Part shown: positions 32,427 through 42,923 of the stretch, one piece after another
Numbering within the stretch: the first letter of the stretch is position 1
Layout: every line of letters begins with the position of its first letter
NCBI GenBank assembly: GCA_036867785.1
Contig: CP145409.1
Coordinates: forward strand, 1,984,001 to 2,048,000
Reading direction: 5' to 3'
DNA: 64,000 nt
From: Plasmodiophora brassicae
Taxonomy: Eukaryota > Endomyxa: Phytomyxea > Phytomyxea > Plasmodiophorida
Notes under the pieces: model-generated
Databases searched by the model: none
The model's input: the letters and a program-made list of their open reading frames with translations, nothing else
What the model was told of the DNA's origin: nothing
Position numbers and translations under genes: made by a program

Positions 32427-33132
32427 TCACGTCGCCGTGTGTACTTTGGCGACATGCGCTTTCAGCGACGATTTCTGCCGGAACTTCCGGTCGCACCGGT
32501 CGCAGGCGTACTTGGCGTCCTCGTGCGTGGCCGCATGCGAGAACAGGTTGCCTTTCTGCAGGAACGTCTTGTTGCAGATCTCGCACTGGTACGGCCGGTC
32601 GCCCGAGTGACATCGCTGATGGTTCGTCAGCGTGAACGACGTCGCGAACGCCTTGTTGCACACGGTGCAGCGGTACGGACGTTCGCCCGTATGTACCCGC
32701 CTATGCTTGACCAGCGACGACGACTGCGAAAACGACCGTCTGCAGATGCCACACTCAAACGGCCTATACGCAGAGCACCTGTCAGACGCGTCCGGTTTCC
32801 TCGGAGTGCCTCAGCGCACCTGTCTCCAGAATGGATGCGATGATGCGCGACGAGGTTGCAGGACTGGCGTTGGCGAATGAGAATAGGCCTGCCGATGACA
32901 GATTCGGCGTTCTGGGTTACTCTACCTGCGAGAACGACTTCAGGCAGACGTTGCATGTGAACGGGCGTTCGCCGCTGTGCACGCGAGCGTGTCGTTCGAG
33001 AAGCGACTGGCACGAGAACGCCTTCGGACAGTCAGGGCAGACTAGCACGCCGCCACCGGATATCTCCTCGGCTCCCGGCAACGCTGGCATGGAGAACAGA
33101 CTGCCTTTGTCGTCGGTCGCCAACGTGGCCAT
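32427..33132 (-). CDS. C2H2 zinc-finger protein 2 (six fingers, two introns)
   Basis: Exons 33132-32926, 32863-32820 and 32763-32427 (introns 62 and 56 nt) give 195 residues with six C2H2 fingers in the same order as gene 1. The first intron splits finger two after KSFSQ and joins it to [11 protein letters not shown]. The second intron lies in the linker and rejoins [10 protein letters not shown]. Fingers four to six ([49 protein letters not shown]) are close copies of gene 1. It is probably a nuclear DNA-binding protein. The head is short ([11 protein letters not shown]). Confidence 0.88.
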
Positions 33133-33403
33133 GACGCAACTTCCTCGCCACGCACATTTCCGGGGGTGCAGCTTCGACTGGGCGACGCGCGTGGGTCCAG
33201 CTGTCCAGCTGCCCGCCTCCTCGTGAAACAGGTCCAGGCCCACGTTGCAACCGTGTTGCCAAACACAAGGGGGCTGCCGGTCGTTGTTGGTCCCCCAAAT
33301 CCAGGCTGGGCTGTTGCTGTTGCTCGAGACTGTGCGGGTATGTATTAATTGCTGACTGGTCTACCTGCACGCGGACGCCGCTGGCTCCAGGTTTAGCGCG
33401 CGA

Positions 33404-34843
33404 ATGCATCGTCGTGTTGCTGTGAAGGCGGCGTTCTGCACGGGTGCTGCTGCTGCGCAACGACGTGCACGTGCATCGCCTCCCGTGATGGCATCCGTGC
33501 CGATCGGGTTGCACCATCGGCAGTGGCACTGGTTCGAGTCGTTCCTGAAGCGCCCGTCGATGGGGATGGCCATACGCGCACTTCGTCACGATGACGACGC
33601 GCACCGCGGCTGGGCTGTGTTCCAGCACGTCCTTCGACTGGGATGCCCCGTCGATGTCCGTCTCTTCATGACCATGATGATGTTCTGCAGACGGCACCTG
33701 CCGTCGAAAGCGCCCCAGGTCCTCCGGACGGCCGTGTCCGTCGGGGTCCCCGTCTCCAACGACGACGGTCTCTTCTGCACGTTCCTGAGCGCATGTCAAC
33801 GTGCGGGCCGCCATCTTCTCGACGAGTCCATCGACGTGTACCGGGAACACGGCCCGAGGTCACACGACGTCCTGTTCACGTTGGCGCATTCCTGCCGGGT
33901 CGCACAACGTCCCGGGGATGCGTTGTTCCTCGTCCAGGACGCCATCGAGAACGCAGTGGAATTCAGTGAACGTCTCCTGTCGATCTTCGCGGCGTGCTGC
34001 GCCGAATCCACCAAGTCGGCCAATGTCGCCGAACAGCTCCTGGATGTGATTCGGTCCAGGCGCACGGGCGCACCCACCAGGAACCATCGTGTGTTCGCCA
34101 ATCTCGTTAAGGTGCTGCTGGCCGAGTCCAGGTACAGTCGGGCGATCTCGACGCTCGACCTGATGGACGGCATCGGCCTACCGCCGACAGAAGGCCTGTT
34201 CAACCACCTGCTCTGCGTCCTGGCCAACGCTGACCACATCCTGCAAGCGTTCACCGTGTTCGACGTGATGGTTGCCAGAGACGTTCTCGTCGACAGCACA
34301 GCGCTTAGCCAGCTGATCGTCAAGTCTACCCGTCTAGCGTCCCTTCGTGTATTGGACAAATACGTTTCGAAGCACCCGGACGTCCTCGACGGGTATGTTG
34401 CCTGCTCCTTCATCTCCGCCTACGGTCGATTCGGCAACATCGCCCTTGCCGAACGCGTCTTCCACCGCATCGACTCCCCGGACGCACCGACGTACAACGC
34501 CATGGTCGTCGCGTACTGCCGCGCCGGCATGCTGCCGCATGCAATCGACACGTTCGAACGGTACCACGTTGCCGACCGACACCCGTCGGCGTGCAACAGT
34601 GCCCTGTCGGCGTTCGCCAGAGCGGATTCCATTCCGCGCGCTCTCTTCGTCCTCCATGCCATGCAGGAACGCAACGTCCCGGTGACGGCGGCGGCCCTGT
34701 GCTCGCTCGTCGCCGCATGTGCTCGATGCTCGGATCGTAATACGTTGAACATGCTCCTGGACGACGCACGCCTGCGTGACGACCCAGCTCTAGTGTCGGC
34801 GTTCGACTCGGCCAGTGCCTGCCTGTCTGTCGCAGGTGTCTAA
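33404..34843 (+). CDS. Pentatricopeptide-repeat (PPR) protein, probably organellar
   Basis: One uninterrupted exon encodes 479 residues. The first 50 are basic and Ala/Arg-rich (RRVAVKAAFCTGAAAAQRRAR), as expected for a mitochondrial presequence. A run of about ten helical pairs follows with PPR character: VFANLVKVLLAESRYSRAIS, LFNHLLCVLANADHILQAF, TYNAMVVAYCRAGMLPHAID and NSALSAFARADSIPRALFVL. PPR proteins bind organellar RNA and act in processing, stability or translation. No DYW or SMR domain is present. It lies between the two pairs of zinc-finger genes. Confidence 0.85.
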   Translation: MHRRVAVKAAFCTGAAAAQRRARASPPVMASVPIGLHHRQWHWFESFLKRPSMGMAIRALRHDDDAHRGWAVFQHVLRLGCPVDVRLFMTMMMFCRRHLPSKAPQVLRTAVSVGVPVSNDDGLFCTFLSACQRAGRHLLDESIDVYREHGPRSHDVLFTLAHSCRVAQRPGDALFLVQDAIENAVEFSERLLSIFAACCAESTKSANVAEQLLDVIRSRRTGAPTRNHRVFANLVKVLLAESRYSRAISTLDLMDGIGLPPTEGLFNHLLCVLANADHILQAFTVFDVMVARDVLVDSTALSQLIVKSTRLASLRVLDKYVSKHPDVLDGYVACSFISAYGRFGNIALAERVFHRIDSPDAPTYNAMVVAYCRAGMLPHAIDTFERYHVADRHPSACNSALSAFARADSIPRALFVLHAMQERNVPVTAAALCSLVAACARCSDRNTLNMLLDDARLRDDPALVSAFDSASACLSVAGV

Positions 34844-35440
34844 AGTAATATTGTCGGGTTGATAACTGCCAGGCAATGCGACGCCTGTGTGCATGGACGT
34901 CCGCTGCGAGCGCCCAACGGCAAGCCGGTGCCGGGCAGCTGCGGTACGACCTTGGTCGATTGACTCCACTCCCTGTAGTTGAAGTTACTAGGCCTGCGCC
35001 AGAGTACGGTCGGGTACCACCTTGCGTTAATTAGGAGAATGCGAGCCGTATTCGCGCCAACTAACGAACGTGGTGGCCAACAAACGGCAGCCAACCGGGC
35101 TACCTGTAACGGTGCGAGGGATCGCACGTCGTTCCTGCCGGCAGACGGTGACCTGTGCGCGACAGGTGTAGCTGCGCCTGGGACCGCCTGTCGCCAGCGC
35201 TGGACTTGTCGCTGCGGCGCGCGACTGTGCCTCGAGTCGCGCGCCCGGCCGCCAGTCCGTGTAGTTCTGTTTTTTGGAATTGGAGACAGGCCACGGACTT
35301 GCGCGTGACACTCACTCCGGTACGCGGTTTCTTTCGGTGCTGTCTTCCCGCGCGGCGGGCTGGAAGTTGGGCGGGCCGAACCCGAACGGTGGCGGTCGCG
35401 GTCGGCGGGTTCCTTGTCCCAGGGCGCGCGATCCCTACGG
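34844..35440. other. Intergenic region, no gene supported
   Basis: About 600 bases lie between the PPR gene and zinc-finger gene 3. Reading frames here have no recognisable content. It probably carries the promoter of gene 3. Confidence 0.4.
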
Positions 35441-36212
35441 ATGATGGCGGCGCAGCGAGGTCCCTTGCCGCCGTTCCCGAGCATGTTCGTCCACGTCGTC
35501 GAGCAGGAGTTCCCGTGCAGCCAGTGCGACAAGGTATTCCCGACGCGCGCGCAGGTTGAACGCCACATGCGAGTCCATAACCCGGATCGGCCGTTCACCT
35601 GCGACGTCTGCATGAAGACGTTCACGCAGAAGTGCAACCTCAGCAAGCACGCGCGTATCCATACCGGCGACAAGTACGGGATGTGGACCGCTCATGTGAT
35701 GCTCCCGGTCTGACGCACGCGTAGGCCGTTCGAGTGCACGATCTGCCGGAAGGCGTTCGGCAGGCGGTCGGTCCTGACGAAGCACATGCGGGTGCACACC
35801 GGCGAACGATCATACCATTGCACTGTCTGCGGCAAGGACTTCGCCACGTCGTTCTCGTTGTCCAACCATCAGCGCTTCCACAGCGGCGACCGGCCGTACG
35901 AGTGTTCCATCTGCAGAAAGACGTTTGCCATGAAGGTTTGATTCCGATCATGTGTTCGCCGGAATGCATTGTGCTCATCAGTCTAACGTGTGCTATTTGG
36001 AATCCACAGGGCAATTTGACGTCGCATCTGACGGTCCAGTAAGCCGAAATTCAGTATGCACTGATGGAAATTACGTTGCTCACAGCCGTGTACCGTTTAG
36101 TACGGAAGGCGCAAAGTTCGACTGTGAGCATTGCGAGAAGAGGTTCCGACACAAATCGTCGCTGAAGACGCACATCGCTAAATTTCACCCACTGCCGGCG
36201 TCGTCGTCGTGA
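35441..36212 (+). CDS. C2H2 zinc-finger protein 3 (six fingers, three introns)
   Basis: Exons 35441-35673, 35725-35935, 36010-36038 and 36101-36212 give 194 residues; introns are 51, 74 and 62 nt. Six C2H2 fingers are assembled. The third exon is only 29 nt and carries the recognition helix of finger five (GNLTSHLTV). Its last histidine is created by joining CA with T across the last intron, a strong check on the model. The last exon holds finger six (CEHCEKRFRHKSSLKTHIAKFH). Exons two and three have exactly the same lengths (211 and 29 nt) as in gene 4. Confidence 0.88.
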
Positions 36213-36454
36213 TTTGTCAGACTGCATAGGATCTACGGTTCGACTGTTATATCCATAAACCGAATCAATGCTCGTCGACGTCGGCTACCGACCGCAATAC
36301 TGGTAGGGGTGCCGCATAGGGACGCTGAACCGATGTGACCCTGTCCTGGCATACGTCGCCGTTGTCAACAGGGGGTGCCTGGCGGACGTTGGGCCCATAG
36401 CCCCGCGGCGACGACGTTGTACGCGACCCACACCTATCAGCACCCGGTTCAGTG
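36213..36454. other. Intergenic region 3' of zinc-finger gene 3
   Basis: No gene was supported. Sequence resembling the flank of the leucine-rich-repeat relics begins near its right end. Confidence 0.35.
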
Positions 36455-36890
36455 ACCAGAAACGGTATGACACAATGTGGCCAATACTCAAAGGTCCTCC
36501 AACGACGTCAGTTGCCCGATCTCGGCAGGAATCGACTGCAACTGACTGGATGACAAGCACCTAACAGCACCGGTCCAGTTACCAGAAACGGTATCACACA
36601 ACGTGGCCAATACGAACAGCTCCTCCAACGACGTCAATTGCCCGATCTCGGCAGGAATCGGCTGCAACTAAGTGGAACTCAAGTCCTTATCAGCACGGGT
36701 TGCTGATAGGGGCTTGATGTTGCAGTCGATTTCTGCCGAGATCGGGCAATTGACGTCGTTGGAGGACCTGCACGTATTGGCCACATTGTGTGACACCGTT
36801 TCTGGTAACTAAACCGGTGCTGATAGGTGCTTGTCATCCAGTCAGTTGCAGTCGATTCCTGCCGAGATCGGGCAATTGACGTCGTTGCAA
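36455..36890. pseudogene. Inverted array of leucine-rich-repeat relics (four 126-bp units)
   Basis: Two copies of a 126-bp unit on the minus strand (left arm) face two copies on the plus strand (right arm), around a centre near 36698 with tatcagca/tgctgata. Each unit encodes an LRR turn such as SIPAEIGQLTSLEDL, then what looks like intron-like spacer beginning gtattggcca. Units end in stops or drift, no ORF spans two repeats and no start is seen. This looks like debris of an LRR gene whose repeats were separated by introns, duplicated in inverted order. Confidence 0.7.
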
Positions 36891-38178
36891 TCCCTTTGAC
36901 TATTGGCGCTTAGTGCGAATACGGTTTCTAGCGCAACACGTTCATCGCAGCATATCGAGTCGACGACGACATCAGAAGAGAAAACGAGCAGCAGCAGGCG
37001 AAGAAACCGAGTAGGTAGAGGGAGAGACTTGCAGATGTAGAACGGGAACCCGTATCGGCAAAGAGGTCATGTAGGCGTCCGCGGAGACGACCCTGAGCAT
37101 GTAAGTCGTAACCATCGGGTTGGTGGTTGCACCAGTCGACCATTAACGAAGCCGGCGGACCTTGGCACCCCAGCTCAGAGTCGTAGAGCGCCTTGATCTG
37201 CTGGAAGGATGCGTGCTCAACGCGTTCGTGTCGTTACTCTATGCTGACGGCTGGTGCTGGCCTCGTAGCGGAAGGCGTGTCCATCGACTGATCGTGCTGG
37301 CTTCGCGTTGACGCCCAGAAGTGCCCAGAATCTATGTAGACGGTGGAAGACCAGCTTCGCCTGCTTGGCGAATGTGTAGTACTCGATGTTGTCTCGATCG
37401 TGGAGTCCACGATGCGCTGCCCAAACACCAGATTCGACTTGAACCTCGGCACGTAGCGGGTGTCGTTCAGGTCGCACTGCTTGACGTCAATGACATTGCG
37501 CGCGGTACCAATCCGGCCGTCGATGATTGTGCGCGCGGCACCAATCCTCCTAGCGCGTCATCTCTCGGCCGCCGCCTACATAGGTAGGCAGCACGTTCTG
37601 GAAGACGATATCGTCTCGTCGCTTCTGACAATCCGCCGACGTGGTTCATTCAGCGCGTGAAAGACACATGGCGCTCACCGTGCCATGCTTCGTGGCGATC
37701 GACGTCGCTCATCATGGATCGACGCGCCGAACTGAACCGACCAGGCAACGTTCGTCGCCTGGCCGGCACCGGCAAGACACGCTCGGGGTCCGGCCGACAC
37801 GGGACCCAGGAATTTGGCCAGCGCGCGCCGACGTCCTATACGATTAATCCCCGCGATCTACAGGATCTGCCACGCAGGATGACCGTTCACCAGGTTGCGA
37901 AGTCCGCGGCAGGGGTCTATTATTTTTGCGGTTGTCCGTCCGGGGTTCCACGACTGCCGATCCGGTTGACTTCATTATCGAACGCGAACGACCAAGGTGT
38001 ACGTCGGTTGCGGTTTTTGGCGATTATCCGATCCGCCCCGGTTGTGGGACAGACTTCAGCGGCCCCGTCACAGGGCAGACTAATTTTCGTCGAGAGAAAC
38101 GTGGCACACACCGGAGGCGCGTCTCTGGAGACCAGCCCCGTTGGCGTTCACGCGCCGGAAGCCCGTTTCACCTACTCT
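36891..38178. other. Long region without a supported gene
   Basis: About 1.3 kb upstream of zinc-finger gene 4. An open frame continues upstream of 38179 to an ATG at 37714, but its composition does not resemble the finger genes and it may be non-coding. A short duplicated motif (gcgcgcggyaccaatcc) occurs at about 37500 and 37530. Minus-strand frames near 37220-37480 were not recognisable. Confidence 0.35.
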
Positions 38179-38953
38179 ATGGCGCAGGCGGGCGTCGCAA
38201 CGGGCCCGATCGTTGTCGTCGAGGGTGACGAGTTCGCATGCAGCGAGTGCGGCAAGGAGTTCGCCACGAAGGCCCAGGTGAAGCGGCACGCGCGCACGCA
38301 CTCGCAGGTCCGCCCGTTCTCGTGCGACGTCTGCCTCAAGACGTTTATGACGAAATGCAACCTGACGAAGCACACGCGTATCCATACCGGCGAACGGTTC
38401 GTGTACTCGGGACCGATGACGCGCAAATGGACATTGACAGCGGCTGTCAGGCCCTACGAGTGCACGATCTGTCGGAAAGCGTTCGGGCGGCGGGCCATCC
38501 TGACGAAGCATATGCGGGTGCATACCGGCGAGCGCCTGTACCATTGCACGGTCTGCTCCAGGGATTTCGCCACCGCGTTCTCACTGTCGAATCACGAACG
38601 ACTCCACACGGGCGATAGACCATACGAGTGCCCGATCTGCCGCAAGACGTTCGCCATCAAGGTCGGTCGGTCCGTCTGGTTGCGCGCCCGGTTTCGCCGA
38701 CTAATGCTGCTGCTGCTGCTCCAGGGGAATTTAACATCGCACCTAACTGTCCAGTAAGTCCATCCCGATGCGCGCGTGCCAGTGTATACCCGTGCGCTGA
38801 TGGCGGCTCGTTCGCAGCACGAAGGACGCCAAGTACAAATGCGACGTCTGCGAGAAGCTGTTTCGGCACAGGTCGTCGTTGAACATGCACGTCGTCAAAT
38901 TCCACAGCCCGCGAACCGGGACGGCTGCGGCCCCGTCGCAGTCGACCCAGTAA
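38179..38953 (+). CDS. C2H2 zinc-finger protein 4 (six fingers, three introns)
   Basis: Exons 38179-38396, 38451-38661, 38725-38753 and 38818-38953 give 197 residues; introns are 54, 63 and 64 nt. Fingers match gene 3 one by one (KEFATKAQVKRHARTH, KTFMTKCNLTKHTRIH, KAFGRRAILTKHMRVH, RDFATAFSLSNHERLH, then the split finger GNLTSHLTVH and CDVCEKLFRHRSSLNMHVVKFH). The second histidine of finger five is again formed across the last intron (CA plus C). The start at 38179 was chosen because the short acidic head (VEGDEF) then parallels gene 3. An earlier in-frame ATG exists at 37714. Confidence 0.87.
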
Positions 38954-39251
38954 CGAGACCCGCTCTGTTATGTAATATTATCATGTACACGAGCGTTATT
39001 GTTGCTATGCTGCCCTGCCCCCGTACGCCTCCGGCTTGGCACGAACCGCGCGCGCCCATCCCGTAGACGGATCATCACAGGCACACACACACGTGCCCTC
39101 ACGTCAGACGCCGCGTTCGACGCCGTCGCCCCGTCTCAGTGTCGTGTCGTCAGTTTCGTACATAGGCAGGTGTCCGAGACAGCCACCGCCTGAGTTGTCC
39201 CGTTACAGAGCGCAGGTGGGGGCACCTCTTCGCACGTGTTGTCGGCGGACG

Positions 39252-40691
39252 ATGAAGATGTTCCGGTCGTCAACGTCGGCGACGGGCGGCGCAAGCGTCG
39301 AACCCGTCATCGCGTTCGACGTCGTCGACGGGCACCGTCGCCCGACCCGATTGCGGGTCTCGGCAACCGGGTGCACCATCGGCAAGGACAAATACGGCCG
39401 CCACGATATCGTCGACGTCGTCCAGAGCGGCGATGCTCCTGGACGGCTCGTCGTCAGCGTCGTGCGACGCATCGAACTCGACGCCGACGACGACGGGCAG
39501 GTGCAGCGCATCCTCGATGCGTTCCAGGGCCTGAACCTGATCCAGCGGCGCGACGAGCGGAGGCCCGACGACCTCCGGGAGCCGGCCCACGCGCCACCGA
39601 CCGAAGCGTCGATGAGCGATTTCACAGCGATCGGCGTGCTGGGCGAAGGCGGGTTCGGCCAGGTGCAACTCGTGAAACGGAACGCGGACGGGCGCCTCCT
39701 GGCCATGAAGCTCGACAAAGACGGGCGCGGGGCGCTATCCGACGCGGAACGCGCCATCCTGGAGCGAATCCGCCATCCGTTCATCATATCGCTGGTGACG
39801 ACGGTCGTCGACCCAGCCGGGCGACGCCACCTCTGCCTGGAGTACGCCGACCAGCACGACCTGCACTACCATCTCCAGCGGCTCGGCCCACTCCCCGAGG
39901 ACGCCGTCGCCTTCGTCACCGCCGAAATCATCCTGGCGCTCGAACACCTCCACCAGCACGACATTGTAAGCCCCCGTCCGCGACGTGGGGCGTCGTCGAC
40001 TGAGGCGAGCGCCTGCCTGATCAGGTGTACCGGGACCTGAAGCCGGAGAACGTTCTCATAGGCGGCGACTACCACATTCGCCTTGCGGATCTGGGCCTGG
40101 GTAAACAGGGCGTCACGAGTCCCGGCGGCCTGTCGTCACAGGGGACGAAGGCGACGACGTTCTGTGGGACGCCCGCCTACCAGCCTCCCGAGATGCTGTG
40201 CGGCGACGACTACGGCCATGCCTGCGACTACTGGTACAGAGACGCCTCGTGGCGTTCGTCGCCAGAATGTGACGAACGGGGGCAGGTCGTTGGGCGTGCT
40301 CGTGTTCGAGCTGCTGACCGGGCGGGTGCCGTTCCACGCGCCGACCCGCCTGCAAATGTACGAGAACGCGATCCGCGCCGAGGTCGTGTTCCCCAGGTCG
40401 GTGTCGAGGTGCGCCCAGTCGTTTATTCGGGGCCTGCTCGTGCGCCGACCCGAGGACCGGATGGGATCCGGGCCGCTGCGCGGGTTCGAGCTCAGGTCGC
40501 ACCCGTTCCTGGGCGCCGTCCATCCGCACTGGGCCGACCTCGAGCAGGGCCGCATCGCGTCGCCGCTCGGGAACCTCCTGCATCGGGACGCCCTGCAGGC
40601 ATTCATCGGCCAGGTCGAGCGTGCGAATCGTCATACAATCGCGGATCCATCAGCGGTGTATTCCGGCGCCGTCCCGCTCCAGATCGGATAA
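39252..40691 (+). CDS. AGC-family Ser/Thr protein kinase
   Basis: Exons 39252-39965, 40025-40233 and 40286-40691 with introns of 59 and 52 nt give 442 residues. About 115 N-terminal residues (VIAFDVVDGHRRPTRLRVSA onward) may form a small lipid- or protein-binding fold. The kinase core has GEGGFGQVQLV, LLAMKLDK (catalytic Lys), YRDLKPENVLI, LADLGLG in place of DFG (as in GRKs), the T-loop TTFCGTPAYQPPEML, DYWSLGVLVFELLTG created by splicing, and the AGC tail. A phosphorylatable Thr lies in KATTFCGT. The DLG form suggests kinship with GRK-like or other protist AGC kinases. Its last 42 bases overlap the coding end of the convergent GOST-like gene. Confidence 0.88.
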
Positions 40692-42312
40692 CGGCGTGGC
40701 GGGCACGTCGGTGTCGACGCCCGCGTACTGTGTCCCGTGCGGGTTGATGACGACGATCTCGTACGCGACCAGCACCAGCTGGGCCAGTTGCAGAATGCCC
40801 TCCGGAAACAGGAAGTCGATTAGGAAGTGTCGGGTGGCGCCCTGATTCTCAGCAAAGTATCTGCCGAACGGCGACGCGTTTAGCGAAACGGCGACAAGGG
40901 AGCCGATTGCTGCGAGCGCCGTACATGCAAATTCCAGCGGTGGCAACCATCAGGCCGAAGAGGGCGACGTGCAGGCGGGTGAAGGTCAGGAACGTGGACG
41001 CGTGCGGGCTGGTGGGTCGCATGGACTTTATCCGGGTCAACGAGACGACAGTGGGGCGCAGGAGGATACCGAAGAATACAACGTCGATGAAGAGCAGCGG
41101 GAAGAACATGGACAGGCCGTATCGTTTCACATCCGGATCCGACGACAGTACCGTGTCGAACACGACCCACACCTGAACCAAAACCACACAACGTCACACA
41201 CAGACAGTAAGATGGCGAATACGCGCGAAGCAGACCTGGGCGAGGTTGTAGGACATTGCGATGGCCGATAGGACCTGGACGGTCCTGATCGGGAACCGGG
41301 CACGTGCACCGACGACGGGCAGTGCTGACCCATACGAGAAGGCCATCATGCTGAAGACGGCGATCTGCAGGGCGCGCTTGATCACGCAGGCCAGACTGGC
41401 AGCGACCTCGATCGGGAACGGCGGCACGCCGTTGCGATTGGACGCGGTGTAGTACTGCCACCACAGCGTCGACTCCAGAAGCAGTGCTGCCAGTAGGAGG
41501 GAAATCGCAGCACCGGCGAGATCAGGACGCGGGACCAGGTGCTGTTTCATGCGAACGCCGCCCAGGACGGCGACCCCGAGCGATGCTATCGTTAGTATCG
41601 CATACAGCGAGGCCAGAGGGCGTTTCTCGGCCGACAGGTGCCCGTCAGCCGCCTCGATCTGGGAACCGCACTTAAAACGAAGAGCGCAAACGGGAACATA
41701 CGACGACCGTACCGATATGGTTCCAGAGAGCGAGAGACGCCCGGGCCGGGAACCGCAATGTGACACGACGAGGGCATAGCTGCCTTGCCCATCGACAGGG
41801 ACGCTGACGTGCAGGTCGTCCTTCGACAGGTCGTGAACAAACCGGGAGACAACGGTGACGCCGGACGGGATTATGACGGTACCCGGCTGGTCGCACACGC
41901 CCGACCGGAACATGGACGCCGAGCAGCACAAGGACGGCTGCGGGAACACAGGAGCGTCCATTAGACGCCTCCGTCCGCTGGGAAACGAAGCAGCGTATTA
42001 CCAGGCCAGGGTAGGCCTCCGACGGGAACGCAACGTCACCTGACGGTTTGTACACGATGAACTCGACGAACCCGGTCGGGGATGGCACCGGCTCCATGAG
42101 CGTCTTCCTCTCAACCCGCACTAAGCAATGACGTTGGTTTCGAACTGACGCAATAGTGGGTTGCGATGGGACTGACAACGCGCGGTGACCGACGTGGCAC
42201 CGTCGGCGGCGAAGAATCGCTGGCGGACCGACTCAGGGTATAGCTGCAGTGACAAAGAGCAGATCAGCATGAGAACGACAACGAAGGAGCCTGGGGTGAC
42301 GTACGACGGCAT
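40650..42312 (-). CDS. GOST/lung-7TM-like receptor (ectodomain plus seven membrane spans)
   Basis: Five exons (42312-42177, 42120-42002, 41937-41236, 41172-40925, 40860-40650) give 471 residues with all phases kept; introns are 56-64 nt. A signal peptide (GSFVVVLMLICSLSLQL) leads to a beta-rich ectodomain of about 160 residues containing six or so cysteines. Seven spans follow: SLYAILTIASLGVAVLGGV, AISLLLAALLLES, ALQIAVFSMMAF, VLSAIAMSYNLAQ, FFPLLFIDVVFFGILL, VALFGLMVATAGI and ILQLAQLVLVAYEIVVI. This layout is that of the GOST family (GPR107/108, TMEM87, lung 7TM), which serves in Golgi trafficking or signalling. The assignment rests on layout, not on a firm motif. The gene shares a bidirectional upstream region with the 7TM gene at 42924. 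Confidence 0.62.
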
Positions 42313-42923
42313 TGTCGTACGTGATGTGGAAGGCGGCGGCCACCTGCCCGAACACGGCAGCGGCGGCGGCGACCTGAGCCGCCAACCGCAACGCCGCCGC
42401 CACCATGGGCGCGCACATACAGTATGGATCGACCTGGTGGTACCTCGACAGCCGATGCCGCAGGCCGATATCTCGCGGCTGCTGCTGCTGCTGCCGGTCA
42501 GACGCGATCAGCACCATGCCGCATGGCCGGTGCTCGCGGATTGCAGTATTGGCGTCGGGGAGAGGCGGCTACCAGGAAGGTATCGATCGGTTCGCTCGCT
42601 CCGGTCCAACGAACGCAAAACAGGCGGCGTCGCTCCACCCGGGGGCCTTAGGGCGGGCTCGCAGTCGGACCGGGCGAGCGCGCATCATGCCCATTGCCCA
42701 TTGAATCGGTGCGTCTGCTTTATAACGCATTATGATTACGTACGCTATACGAACCCGGCCTGCTCCCCGGGGCGTGTTCTAAAGTACTGCATGTACGATC
42801 ACTTCTGTGCCGGATACGCGTTGTGAAGAGACGCCGGGGACTCGGACGAGGAGGACTGAGCTGGACTTACGGCCATCCCGGGCTGGCGTCGCGTGTCGGC
42901 CTGTCTGGAGGCTACTGGCATCC
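42313..42923. promoter_or_regulatory. Probable bidirectional promoter region
   Basis: About 610 bases separate the starts of two divergent 7TM genes. It contains a short CTG/CAG-rich stretch (about 42477-42495) and no supported gene. Promoter function is inferred from position only. Confidence 0.4.

Noticed and set aside
36455-36890. Mobile element with terminal inverted repeats
   Set aside because: The inverted copies encode LRR turns, have no transposase between them and no target-site duplication could be seen.
37217-37477. Minus-strand frame with NIEYYTFAKQAKLVFHRL
   Set aside because: It looked transposon-like at first, but no motif, start, splice partner or repeat copy supports a gene.
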